NCBI RefSeq assembly: GCF_029910535.1
Contig: NZ_CP069362.1
Coordinates: 1,736,001-1,800,000, forward strand
DNA from: Marinitoga aeolica
Lineage (GTDB): Bacteria; Thermotogota; Thermotogae; Petrotogales; Petrotogaceae
Length of the DNA stretch: 64,000 nucleotides
Direction of reading: 5' to 3'
Of the stretch, positions 51,857 to 60,648 are shown piece by piece. The notes under the pieces were generated by a model. It was not told where the DNA came from. It ran no database searches and worked only from the letters and a program-made list of their open reading frames with translations. Position 1 is the first letter of the stretch. Each line of letters begins with the position of its first letter. The position numbers and the translations under genes were made by a program.

Positions 51857-53518
51857 TCAGAATAATCCAGTGATATTACCTTTAGCATCCACATCTATTT
51901 TTTCTGCATTTGAATGTTTTGGTAATCCGGGCATTCTCATAATTTCTCCAGCTAGCGCAACTATGAATCCTGCACCAGCGGATAATTCAAAATCTCTGAT
52001 TGTGAAATTATAATTTGATGGAGCACCTAATTTTTTAGGATTATCAGAGATTGAATATTGTGTTTTAGCTACAATTACTGGTAAATGATCATATCCATAT
52101 TTTTTTAGGAATTTCATTTTGCTTCTAGCAGCCATTTCATAATCAACATGTTTTGCTCTATATATTTCTTTAGCTAATTTCATAATTTTGACTTCTAAAG
52201 GATCATGCCAATTATATATAGTATTTAATTCGCTTTTAATTTCAGTAGCTTTTATAACTTTTTCTGCTAAATCCAATGCACCTTCTGAACCCTTGTAATA
52301 TGCTTCGTTTATAGAAATAGGCACATTCATATTTTCTACAAAATCTACTACGTAATTTATCTCCGCATCTGTGTCTGTATCAAATTTATTAAGAGCAACA
52401 ACTATTGGAATACCAAATTTTTGTAAGTTTTCAATATGTACTCTTAAATTTGCTATACCATTTCTTAATGCATCGATATTTTCTTCATTAAAATCTTTAG
52501 TTCCACCATTATATTTTAAGGCTCTAATAGTGGCAACTAAAACAATTGCATCTGGTTTGAAGCCTGCAGTAGGAGATACAAAATCCAGGAATTTCTCTGC
52601 ACCCAAATCTGCACCAAAACCACTTTCAGTAACAACATAATCTGATAACTTCAAAGCCATTTTAGTAGCAATTAATGAATTTGTACCATGTGCAATATTA
52701 GCAAATGGACCCCCATGTATAAGTGCAGGAGTATTTTCTATTGTTTGAACCAAATTAGGATCGAGCGCATTTTTTAATACAGCTGCTAAAGCACCTTCAA
52801 TTTTTAAATCTCCTATTGTTACTGGTTTTCCTTTTCTTGTTCTAGCTACAACAATATTTTGTAATCTTCTTTTTAAATCAGGAATATCTTCTGCTAAACA
52901 TAGCACTGCCATTATTTCAGAAGCAGCTGTAATTATAAATCCATCTTCTCTTGGAGCACCATTAGAGTGCCCACCAAGAGCAATTACTATTTCTCGTAAA
53001 GCTCTATCATTCATATCCATAGCTCTTTTCCAGTAAATCCTTGTTGGATCAATATCAAGTTCATTACCATATTTTATATGAGCGTCAATAACAGCAGATA
53101 CGAGGTTATGAGCTGTGGTAACAGCATGAATATCACCAGTAAAGTGTAAATTTATATCTTCCATAGGCAATACCTGTGCATAACCGCCTCCAGCAGCACC
53201 ACCTTTTACTCCCATAACAGGACCCAATGAGGGTTCTCTTAATGTAACTATAGATTTTTTCCCTAATTTATTAATTGCCATCGATAATCCGATACTTGTT
53301 GTTGTTTTACCCTCACCAGCTGGTGTAGGATTAATAGCTGTAACAAGAATTAATTTCCCATTTTTTTTATGGTGCAATTCTTTTAAATAATGATGAGATA
53401 TTTTTGCAATATGATTTCCACACTGATGTATATATTCTCCTTTAATATTTATATTCTCTGCTATTTTAATGATTTTTTCCATTTTCGCGTTTTTTGCAAT
53501 TTCAATATCGTTAAGCAT
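51857..53518 (-). CDS. fhs: Formate-tetrahydrofolate ligase
   Basis: 553 residues, full length. ATP-dependent formation of 10-formyl-THF from formate. Motifs: [20 protein letters not shown]-loop (about residue 60), [24 protein letters not shown], and the folate-binding region near the C-terminus. Cytoplasmic tetramer. GGGGGAGGAAC ribosome site. It precedes folD, so formate can be channelled into the folate pool for purine synthesis. It follows the chemosensory operon at a distance of 20 bases and might be read through from it. Confidence 0.96.
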   Translation of the reverse strand: MLNDIEIAKNAKMEKIIKIAENINIKGEYIHQCGNHIAKISHHYLKELHHKKNGKLILVTAINPTPAGEGKTTTSIGLSMAINKLGKKSIVTLREPSLGPVMGVKGGAAGGGYAQVLPMEDINLHFTGDIHAVTTAHNLVSAVIDAHIKYGNELDIDPTRIYWKRAMDMNDRALREIVIALGGHSNGAPREDGFIITAASEIMAVLCLAEDIPDLKRRLQNIVVARTRKGKPVTIGDLKIEGALAAVLKNALDPNLVQTIENTPALIHGGPFANIAHGTNSLIATKMALKLSDYVVTESGFGADLGAEKFLDFVSPTAGFKPDAIVLVATIRALKYNGGTKDFNEENIDALRNGIANLRVHIENLQKFGIPIVVALNKFDTDTDAEINYVVDFVENMNVPISINEAYYKGSEGALDLAEKVIKATEIKSELNTIYNWHDPLEVKIMKLAKEIYRAKHVDYEMAARSKMKFLKKYGYDHLPVIVAKTQYSISDNPKKLGAPSNYNFTIRDFELSAGAGFIVALAGEIMRMPGLPKHSNAEKIDVDAKGNITGLF

Positions 53519-53538
53519 GTTCCTCCCCCTTTTTTATA

Positions 53539-54834
53539 TTAATCTTCAGCTATTTTGGCTAAATTTAACAATTTATCTAAATTTACTTTTATTTCGCTTA
53601 ATGCTTCTGAAGTTTGTTTAATACCTTCTAAAACTTCATTCATTGATAATCTTGTTGTATGAGAAAATCCTGTTAAAGAATCAACATTTTCAGCGAAATT
53701 TTCTACAACTTGAGAAATAGAATCTAATGAATTTTCTACATTTACTAATTCTTTTGAAATTTTTTCTGAAAGCAATACATTTGAAGTAATACTATTTTCT
53801 ATTTCTTTTAAAACATTTTCTGAATTTCTAGATGTATTTCTTGCATCAGTTGCTAATTCATTAATAAGATCTGCTATTTTCGATATTCCTTCCTTATCAA
53901 TATTTTCTTTACTTGTTTCAATTGATGAGTTAATTGATAAAATGGAAACTGTATCGGAAATATCTTTTATCTTATCATTTAATGAAGATAAATTGTTGAT
54001 AAATTCAGCTATTTTTAAAGTCATTTGATTCATAGATTGAATATTTGAAAAAAATTCTTTCATATTCATCAATGTAGCGTTTAATTCACTTCTTCCTTCT
54101 TCAACTGAAGAAGAAAAGTTTTGTATTAATTCATCTAATTTTTCAACATTAGTCTGCGTATTATTTGCAACTGATTCTATTTCACTAGCTGCTGAGCTGT
54201 TTTCTGCAATATATGATGAAACATTTGTTGTAAATTCCTCAATAGTTTTTATTTGTTTTTTAAATTCTTTTCCTATCGCTTTACTAATAACAAAAGATAA
54301 AATATAAACAATTACAATAAATATAATTAATATAAAAATTAAAGTGTTCCTGGATTTTCTTAATCCACTAAATAGTTCAGATTCTTTTACAGCGTGAGCA
54401 AAATAATATGTAAAAGCGTTAAAATTAAATTTAGAAAAAGCAACATACCTTTTTTCGTTTTCATATACATATTCATAAACACCTTTTTCATTTTTTTTCA
54501 TATATTCCCAAAGATCAGATAATTTAGCATCTTCAAGAATATTGATACCCACTTTTGTTTTATCAGAATGAAAAACCACATTGCCATTTTCATCTAAAAT
54601 ATAGTAATAACCCTTTCCTCCATTACCAAATCTTTCATTAAAATTTGTTTCATTAATACTATTAAAGTTATTTTTTAATCCTATAACTATTCCACTTATT
54701 GATGATAAATATTCATTTTTCATATCCTCTCTTATAATATTAGAAAATATAACATATGATAAATAAAACATAGTGCTTATTGCTACTGTAAAAATTATTG
54801 AAATCAAAAAAGAGTACTTTAATTCAATTTTCAT
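53539..54834 (-). CDS. Methyl-accepting chemotaxis-type transducer with Cache sensor (degenerate tip)
   Basis: 431 residues. TM1 (about 9-31), an extracytoplasmic sensor (about 32-160) with the single-Cache signature GGKGYYYILDENGNVVFHSDK, TM2 (about 166-186), and a cytoplasmic helical hairpin. The signalling tip is recognisable but degenerate: VSILSINSSIETSKE replaces the usual NLLALNAAIEAAR, and GISKIADLINELATDARNTS replaces GFAVVADEVRKLAERS. No HAMP is obvious. Its ATG overlaps the stop of the REC-GGDEF gene. In this Wsp-like operon it is the WspA-equivalent receptor; the divergent tip implies a dedicated CheA/CheW pair. Confidence 0.85.
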   Translation of the reverse strand: MKIELKYSFLISIIFTVAISTMFYLSYVIFSNIIREDMKNEYLSSISGIVIGLKNNFNSINETNFNERFGNGGKGYYYILDENGNVVFHSDKTKVGINILEDAKLSDLWEYMKKNEKGVYEYVYENEKRYVAFSKFNFNAFTYYFAHAVKESELFSGLRKSRNTLIFILIIFIVIVYILSFVISKAIGKEFKKQIKTIEEFTTNVSSYIAENSSAASEIESVANNTQTNVEKLDELIQNFSSSVEEGRSELNATLMNMKEFFSNIQSMNQMTLKIAEFINNLSSLNDKIKDISDTVSILSINSSIETSKENIDKEGISKIADLINELATDARNTSRNSENVLKEIENSITSNVLLSEKISKELVNVENSLDSISQVVENFAENVDSLTGFSHTTRLSMNEVLEGIKQTSEALSEIKVNLDKLLNLAKIAED

Positions 54835-56237
54835 TTTAATTCCTCCCCTGTAATTATTCTATTTTTCCCCAATTTTTTTGCTAAATATAATGCTTTATCC
54901 GCATCATTTATAAATTCAGTTAAACTTTTTCCTATGTAATTACAACATATACCTCCACTAAATGTAATTGGTTTTATTATCCCTAATTTCTTCCAATTAT
55001 AATTTCTAATACTTTCTAATGCTCTTTCTAAGGCTAATTTTGCTTCATGGCAATTTGTTCCGGGCATTATAACTAAAAACTCTTCACCGCCATATCTACC
55101 AATAAAATCATTTTCCCTCATTTCAGAAACTAAAATGTCCGAGAATATCTTTAATACTTTATCCCCCGCTAAATGTCCATAATTATCATTTACTTGTTTA
55201 AAATCATCAATATCTATCATTGCTATTGATAAATCAAAATTTTTTCTTTTAAATGAGGTTATTAAATCACTTAATTTTTCTGTTATAACTTTTTTATTAT
55301 ATAAATTAGTTAATCCATCTCTTTCAGAAGCTGTTCTATAATCAAGAAAGACACTTAATGTTTTAAATAAAATACCAACCGAATCATTTAGAAAATTCAT
55401 ATAATATAATAAATTATTTTTATTTTCAACGCCATCAAAAACTATTATTCCCAAATCATTATTTTCATGCATAATATTAAATGATAAGAAATCAACAGGA
55501 GTGTTTGTATTTTTTTCATTAAATTCACCTTTAAAAAACCATTCAGTAGGTGTTATTGGCCTAATTAAATTAGAAAATAAAAAATTCCTTATACTATTTT
55601 GTGAATATTTTTCCTCTTTTGAAAAAGAATACACTCTACCTGCACTTGTTGAAAGTAATAATATATGTAGTCCTTTAAATGAAAAAAATTCTTTAAATAA
55701 AAGGTATAAATTATTCATTACAAATTCTTCATCATTCACTTTATCTACAAGATCTAAAATAGTAGATTTTAACACTTCCATCTTTAATGTTTCCTCTAAT
55801 ATATCTACTAATTCACTAAAAGGATTAATTCTGAATTTATAAAATTCTCTTGTCCATTCAATTGAAAAATTACTACTTTCTATAAATTCATTTATCTTTC
55901 TTACTAATTCATCTGGTTTTATATCTTTTCTTAAAAACATGTTGGCTCCACTTTTTTTGGCCCAAAATTCATTTATTGACTCATTAGCACCTGTTAATAT
56001 CAAAATACCAACATTCGAAAAAGAACTATAACTTCTTAGAAATCTGCATAAATGCACACCATTCATTTTAGGCATAACATAATCTGAAATAATTATATCA
56101 GGTAAAAAATCAAAAAATTTATTTAAACCATCTAAACCATCTTCTGCTACTTGAACTTCATAACCTAATTCTGATATAGACTTTTTTAAAAACTCTCTCC
56201 ACGATACGCTATCATCAATTATCAAAACTTTTTTCAT
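54831..56237 (-). CDS. REC-GGDEF response regulator (WspR-like diguanylate cyclase)
   Basis: 468 residues. REC domain 1-120 (KVLIIDDSVSWREFLK; phospho-acceptor Asp in DIIISDYVMPKMNG, about residue 53; Lys in FLRKDIKPDE). A middle segment (about 130-290) of GAF-like length is not recognised. GGDEF domain about 300-468: RDGLTNLYNKKVI, IDIDDFKQVNDNYGHLAGD, RYGGEEFLVIMPG and LAKKLGKNRI. Active-site GGEEF is intact and the RxxD inhibitory site (REND) sits five residues before it. It makes c-di-GMP when phosphorylated by the CheA of the operon. ATGA overlaps on both sides. Confidence 0.92.
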   Translation of the reverse strand: MKKVLIIDDSVSWREFLKKSISELGYEVQVAEDGLDGLNKFFDFLPDIIISDYVMPKMNGVHLCRFLRSYSSFSNVGILILTGANESINEFWAKKSGANMFLRKDIKPDELVRKINEFIESSNFSIEWTREFYKFRINPFSELVDILEETLKMEVLKSTILDLVDKVNDEEFVMNNLYLLFKEFFSFKGLHILLLSTSAGRVYSFSKEEKYSQNSIRNFLFSNLIRPITPTEWFFKGEFNEKNTNTPVDFLSFNIMHENNDLGIIVFDGVENKNNLLYYMNFLNDSVGILFKTLSVFLDYRTASERDGLTNLYNKKVITEKLSDLITSFKRKNFDLSIAMIDIDDFKQVNDNYGHLAGDKVLKIFSDILVSEMRENDFIGRYGGEEFLVIMPGTNCHEAKLALERALESIRNYNWKKLGIIKPITFSGGICCNYIGKSLTEFINDADKALYLAKKLGKNRIITGEELK

Positions 56238-56788
56238 CTTACCACCTTCTTATTTAATGATAATAATAATCCATTAAGTTCTTTTAATGTTTTTAAATTA
56301 TATCGTTCTAGTTCACTCATTGCACTTTTTGTCATATATGGAAATTGTGCATCTTTTTGAATATAAATATTTGCATTTGTATTTTCTAATTTTATTAAAC
56401 CATCTGTTCCATCATTTCCTAATCCACCAAGTAAAAATACATATGTATTAATATCTGCATATGGAGTTAAACTAGTAAAAAGATGGTTAATAGATGGTGA
56501 AACTACATCACTTTTTTTGTCTACTGCAATTGTAGATTCACTAAAAAATATCAAATCTTTCCCACCTTGAGGAATATATATTCCTTTATCTAAAACAGTT
56601 AATTTATCTACAATATGTACATTTTGTTTAGAAATACTATATATATATCTTTTAAAATTATCAGTTTGATTTTCCAAATTGTGCATTGCTAGAATAATAG
56701 GATATTTTAATTGTGTATTAAAATTAAATAATACTTTTAAAGCTTGTGGTCCCCCAGCAGATGCACCCACTACTACTTTTAAAATAAT
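56234..56788 (-). CDS. CheB methylesterase domain without receiver (possible ATT start)
   Basis: About 184 residues, only the catalytic domain of CheB. Motifs: VVVGASAGGPQALKVL with the nucleophile Ser, ILAMHNLENQT with the His, and FLLGGLGNDGTDGL with the Asp. It removes methyl groups from (or deamidates) the receptor. No regulatory REC domain, so activity is not set by phosphorylation of itself. The frame has no ATG or TTG near the expected N-terminus: candidates are GTG 56770 or, for a complete first beta-strand (ILKVVVGAS), ATT 56788 one base after the cheA stop. The 3' end overlaps the REC-GGDEF start. Confidence 0.85.
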   Translation of the reverse strand: MILKVVVGASAGGPQALKVLFNFNTQLKYPIILAMHNLENQTDNFKRYIYSISKQNVHIVDKLTVLDKGIYIPQGGKDLIFFSESTIAVDKKSDVVSPSINHLFTSLTPYADINTYVFLLGGLGNDGTDGLIKLENTNANIYIQKDAQFPYMTKSAMSELERYNLKTLKELNGLLLSLNKKVVR

Positions 56789-56789
56789 A

Positions 56790-58544
56790 TCATCCCCTTA
56801 AAAATTTATTCAAAAGATTTAATATTTTTTCTGTATTTTCTCCTTTAACTACATATGCATTAGCTCCAGAATCAAGACCTTTTTTAATATCTTCTGTAGA
56901 TGATTTAGTAGAAAGCATTATAACAGGTATATCCTTATTTTCTTTTTTTATATGCTTTACAACTTCATAACCATTTATTCCTGGAAGCTCAACATCTACA
57001 ATAGCTACATCATACCCCTTTTTCTTAATAGCTTCTTCCCCTGTTTCAGCTTCGATAACATTATATCCATTGTTTTTTATCATCCTAGATATAACGAATC
57101 TTGTGAGTACAGAATCATCTAATACTAAAACAGTTTTCTTGTTAATATCAATATTTTCTTCTTTAGACAATGCTTTTTCTGGAGAAATAATAGGAATTGG
57201 AAATGAAAAAATATTTTTAGCAAATCCCACGATTTCATTAAAATTATATGGAGAAATAAACGCTTCAAAATGGCCTATAATTTCATCTGCAATAATAGCT
57301 CTATTATTTTTCGTTATAACAGCAAACTTAATTGTTCCATTTCCATAATCTATTATATCCAACAGTTTATTTCCATAATTTATTTTCCCATCAATTACTT
57401 CTATTTTATTAATAACTTCTTTTATATCATTTGAATCTACAGAGAATATATTATCACTTCTTTTTATAACCAATACCTTTTTAGAGGTTATTTTTGTTTT
57501 AAAGGAAATTATAAACTTTGAACCTTTATCTTTTGTAGTTTCTAATTTCACAAAACCACCTTTTGCTTCCGCAAATGCTTTTACAGAATCAAGCCCAACT
57601 CCTCTACCTGATGATTGATCTGCACTATCTTTAGTAGAAAAACCTGAGTAAAAAATAACCTCTAATGGATCAACATTAGAATAACCTAATTTTTCCGCTT
57701 TTTCTTTAACTTTTTCTAAATCTATACCTTTACCATCATCAATTACTTCTAAATATATAAAATCATTTTTAATATAACTTTTTACTGATATATTACCAAC
57801 TTCATTTTTCCCTTTTTCTTTTCTTTCTTTGGGTGATTCTATGCCATGTGCAATAGAATTTTTTATTAAATGAACCAAAACATCTTTAAGACTTTCTGCA
57901 TCATCTTTTTCTATCTTAGTATTTTCAACTTCTATATTTAAATTTACTTTTTTCTTATTAAAAACTGCCTCTTGAAAAACTAAATTCTCAAAACTTTTTA
58001 TTATATTATATATAGATATAAATTTATTTTCTTCAATTAAATTTTGAGTATAAAATCTCAAATTTTTTGCTTCTTTTAAAGCAATTGTATAATTCTTATT
58101 TATTAAATTATTTTCTAACTTTAATATTCTTTCATAAAATTTTTCTAATAATTCGACAGATATCTTTTCTGATTCTATATTACCTACAGTGCCTTCTTTT
58201 AAACTGATTTCTCCATTTAAAATAGATTCAAAATAATTTACTTCTTCATCAGTTAAATCATTCTTCTTATTTATTATTTCTGTAGAAATTTTTATAACTC
58301 TAGCAATAAATTCTTCGTCTAAATCTTCATTCAGCTTTTCTTTAAAAGCTGATTCTAATTTATGCATAAACTCTCCAATTTTAGGTAATCCAACTAACCC
58401 TGCAGAACCTTTTAAAGTATGATAAATTCTATATAAATCCTTAACAATTACAGGATCATGTAACTGAAGATATTTTTTCATCAAATCTATGGCCTCATTT
58501 AGCTTTTCTTCCATTTCAGCAAAATAAATATCCATAAATTCCAT
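56790..58544 (-). CDS. CheA-REC hybrid histidine kinase (WspE-like)
   Basis: 584 residues. HPt domain 1-110 with the phosphorylated His in YRIYHTLKGSAGLVGL (about residue 43); a helical linker with little resemblance to the CheY-binding P2; catalytic HATPase domain about 195-345 (HLIKNSIAHGIESPKERKEKG N-box, IDDGKGIDLEKV, GRGVGLDSVKAFAE); a CheW-like P5 domain about 347-445; and a C-terminal receiver 467-584 (KTVLVLDDSVLTRFV, Asp in DVAIVDVELPGINGYEV, STKSS, AYVVKGE). A fused receiver is characteristic of kinases in alternative cellular-function chemosensory systems. Drives the REC-GGDEF protein downstream. Confidence 0.92.
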   Translation of the reverse strand: MEFMDIYFAEMEEKLNEAIDLMKKYLQLHDPVIVKDLYRIYHTLKGSAGLVGLPKIGEFMHKLESAFKEKLNEDLDEEFIARVIKISTEIINKKNDLTDEEVNYFESILNGEISLKEGTVGNIESEKISVELLEKFYERILKLENNLINKNYTIALKEAKNLRFYTQNLIEENKFISIYNIIKSFENLVFQEAVFNKKKVNLNIEVENTKIEKDDAESLKDVLVHLIKNSIAHGIESPKERKEKGKNEVGNISVKSYIKNDFIYLEVIDDGKGIDLEKVKEKAEKLGYSNVDPLEVIFYSGFSTKDSADQSSGRGVGLDSVKAFAEAKGGFVKLETTKDKGSKFIISFKTKITSKKVLVIKRSDNIFSVDSNDIKEVINKIEVIDGKINYGNKLLDIIDYGNGTIKFAVITKNNRAIIADEIIGHFEAFISPYNFNEIVGFAKNIFSFPIPIISPEKALSKEENIDINKKTVLVLDDSVLTRFVISRMIKNNGYNVIEAETGEEAIKKKGYDVAIVDVELPGINGYEVVKHIKKENKDIPVIMLSTKSSTEDIKKGLDSGANAYVVKGENTEKILNLLNKFLRG

Positions 58545-58548
58545 AATA

Positions 58549-59295
58549 TCACTCCAAAATAGGTAAAGTTTTATCTTTAAATTTTAATACTTTTTTATCT
58601 TCTGAATCAAAAATTTCACCATATTCGAATTCAATCTTTTCACTTAATAATGCCATTTTTTTACTTATTACAATCCATTTTGGATTATCAGATGTTTTCT
58701 TTACATTATAAATTTTATTTTTATATTCAACAAATCCATCATATTCATCTGATTTAAACGGACAAAATCCACTAGTATCAATAATACTTATAATATCATT
58801 TTTTAATATTGATATCTTGTTATCAATTACATATGCATTAGGTTTAATAACATGTTCTTTTTCCTCTTTCTTTTTACTTGGAGTTTTAACAACAATATTC
58901 TCAGGAATTTCATCATAAACTTTATCAATATTAAAAATAAAAATCTCCTCATTATTATATTCAAAATATCCTGAGAATATTTTTAAATGAGGAAATAATT
59001 CTAATGTTTCCTTATTAAATTTTTCAATTTTATCTATTTTTTCATTCTTTATTATATTAGTAACTCCAAACGCAAAAGATTTATATATTAAAAATATTTT
59101 TAATATAAATTCTTTTTTTTCAGGCAAAGTGAGAGCTGGATATAAATGATCTTTAAATTTAACATATCCCAAAAAATTTCCTTCTATATTCTTTTTTATA
59201 AACTCTGAAGATACTCCTATTATTTCATCTTCCAAAGCTATTTTTATAGATTCATTATTATTATTATCGACAATTTCACAAATATAGTATTTCAT
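58549..59295 (-). CDS. CheW-like scaffold with two divergent CheW domains
   Basis: 248 residues. Two CheW-type segments, about 1-130 and 150-248, are inferred from size, beta-rich pattern and position rather than strong motifs (GNFLGYVKFKDHLYPALTLP and DGFVEYKNKIYNV both fit the strand-turn G-x-x-x-x-x-x-x-P/Y of CheW). It would link the receptor and the CheA. A Lys/Glu-rich linker separates the halves. The ATG at 59295 follows GGGAGATGAG and overlaps the cheR region by nothing; an in-frame ATG at 59310 overlaps the cheR stop. A tandem CheW may replace the two CheW proteins (WspB, WspD) of Wsp systems. Confidence 0.6.
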   Translation of the reverse strand: MKYYICEIVDNNNNESIKIALEDEIIGVSSEFIKKNIEGNFLGYVKFKDHLYPALTLPEKKEFILKIFLIYKSFAFGVTNIIKNEKIDKIEKFNKETLELFPHLKIFSGYFEYNNEEIFIFNIDKVYDEIPENIVVKTPSKKKEEKEHVIKPNAYVIDNKISILKNDIISIIDTSGFCPFKSDEYDGFVEYKNKIYNVKKTSDNPKWIVISKKMALLSEKIEFEYGEIFDSEDKKVLKFKDKTLPILE

Positions 59296-59299
59296 CCTC

Positions 59300-60391
59300 T
59301 CATCTCCCATAATTTTTCATATTCCATAGTTCTTCATCATCTGGATTTAGAAAAATTGCTTTATTCAGCGAATCTTTATAATCTAAATTTAATTGAATTT
59401 CTAAAAAAGCTTTATATTTCCATATTAGATAATTTAAAGATTTATCGGCTATTTTTTTGATTAAATTATATGCAAATATATAGTTTTTTTCTGATATTAG
59501 GTTCTCTATTATCTCTAAATATTCTTCTTCGGAAATATTAGCCATCGATTCTATTAATTTTTTCTTTTTATTAGATTCTATAGGCTTCTTTAAATTAGTA
59601 TTCTCTTTTAATACACTTTTTCTAAATGTTTTAAAATTTTGCAGTTTATGACTAATATTTTTATTTATACTACTTGTTTTTTTCCATAATACAACATTAT
59701 TTATTGTCTCAAATTCAAACAATTCTGTAATGTAAGGATAAAATTCTCCATGTCCTAAAATCAATAAACCTTCATTATTAAGTATATTTTTTATATTTTT
59801 TAAAATAGAATTTATCTGTATTTCTGTAAAATATATTAAAACTCTCCTTAAAAATATTATATCATATTTAATATCTCTTTTTATGTATTTTCCAATATCA
59901 CTTACTTCAAAATTAATATTCTTTTTATATTTTTCTTTAACAAAATAATAATCATCCTTTTTTTCAAAATATTTATTAATTTCTATTTGAGATAATTTTC
60001 TAATACTCCAATACTTATATTTACCCTCTTTAGCCTGTTTAATTCTTTCAAAAGAAGCATCTACACCTGTAATTTTATATTCAATATTTTTAATGTCGTT
60101 AAGAACAAAAGATAGAGTGTATACTTCTTCACCTCTGGAACATCCTAAACTTAATATGTTATATTTATCCTTTTTATTTAAAGACAAATATTTTTTTAAA
60201 CTATCCCATAATTCTTTATCTCTAAAAAAATATGATTCACCTATTGTATAATTTTCCAGGATTATATTTTCTAATTCGTCATATGACATATTTTTAAAAT
60301 AACCAATTATATTTTCGATATTTTTAATTCTTTTTTTATCATATTTAAGACTATATTTATCTAAAATTTCTTTAATCTTTTTTTTAAGCAT
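59300..60391 (-). CDS. CheR methyltransferase with C-terminal repeats (WspC-like)
   Basis: 363 residues. CheR N-terminal helical domain then the SAM-dependent domain: ESYFFRDKELWD (about 53), ILSLGCSRGEEVYTLSF (about 80), ITGVDASFERIKQAK, and FLRRVLIYFT in place of CRNVLIYF (about 180). Residues 290-363 are helical with a TPR-like close (KAIFLNPDDEELWNM). A CheR with C-terminal TPR is the feature that separates WspC-type enzymes from chemotaxis CheR. First gene of the operon; GGGGGAT before the ATG and TATAAT on the minus strand near 60424. Confidence 0.88.
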   Translation of the reverse strand: MLKKKIKEILDKYSLKYDKKRIKNIENIIGYFKNMSYDELENIILENYTIGESYFFRDKELWDSLKKYLSLNKKDKYNILSLGCSRGEEVYTLSFVLNDIKNIEYKITGVDASFERIKQAKEGKYKYWSIRKLSQIEINKYFEKKDDYYFVKEKYKKNINFEVSDIGKYIKRDIKYDIIFLRRVLIYFTEIQINSILKNIKNILNNEGLLILGHGEFYPYITELFEFETINNVVLWKKTSSINKNISHKLQNFKTFRKSVLKENTNLKKPIESNKKKKLIESMANISEEEYLEIIENLISEKNYIFAYNLIKKIADKSLNYLIWKYKAFLEIQLNLDYKDSLNKAIFLNPDDEELWNMKNYGR

Positions 60392-60535
60392 AAAATCCCC
60401 CTTTAAATTTGTTATAATTATTATATCAAATAATTAAGGTTTTTTGACAAAAACATCGAAAAATATAATGAGAGTGAATATTAATTATCTTAAAAATATT
60501 TAAACATAAAATTGAGTTTTAAGGGGAAAAATTTC

Positions 60536-60564
60536 TTGAGAAATAAAATTAATTGTGATATAAT
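60536..60564 (+). promoter_or_regulatory. Promoter of the HD-GYP gene
   Basis: TTGAGA (60536-60541), a 17-base spacer and TATAAT (60559-60564) preceded by TG (extended -10). It lies 85 bases before the start codon. Confidence 0.75.
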
Positions 60565-60648
60565 CTTTCGGGAAAGTTGAAATTAATTAATCAACTGATA
60601 TATTAATTTTAAGTTAATAAATAAAATTTTATATTGAGAGGTCATAAA

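Noticed and set aside
60392-60535. c-di-GMP riboswitch in the leader of the HD-GYP gene
   Set aside because: The conserved GEMM segments (CACGCACAG, GCAAACC, GACGCAAAGC) are absent; only promoter-like elements are seen.
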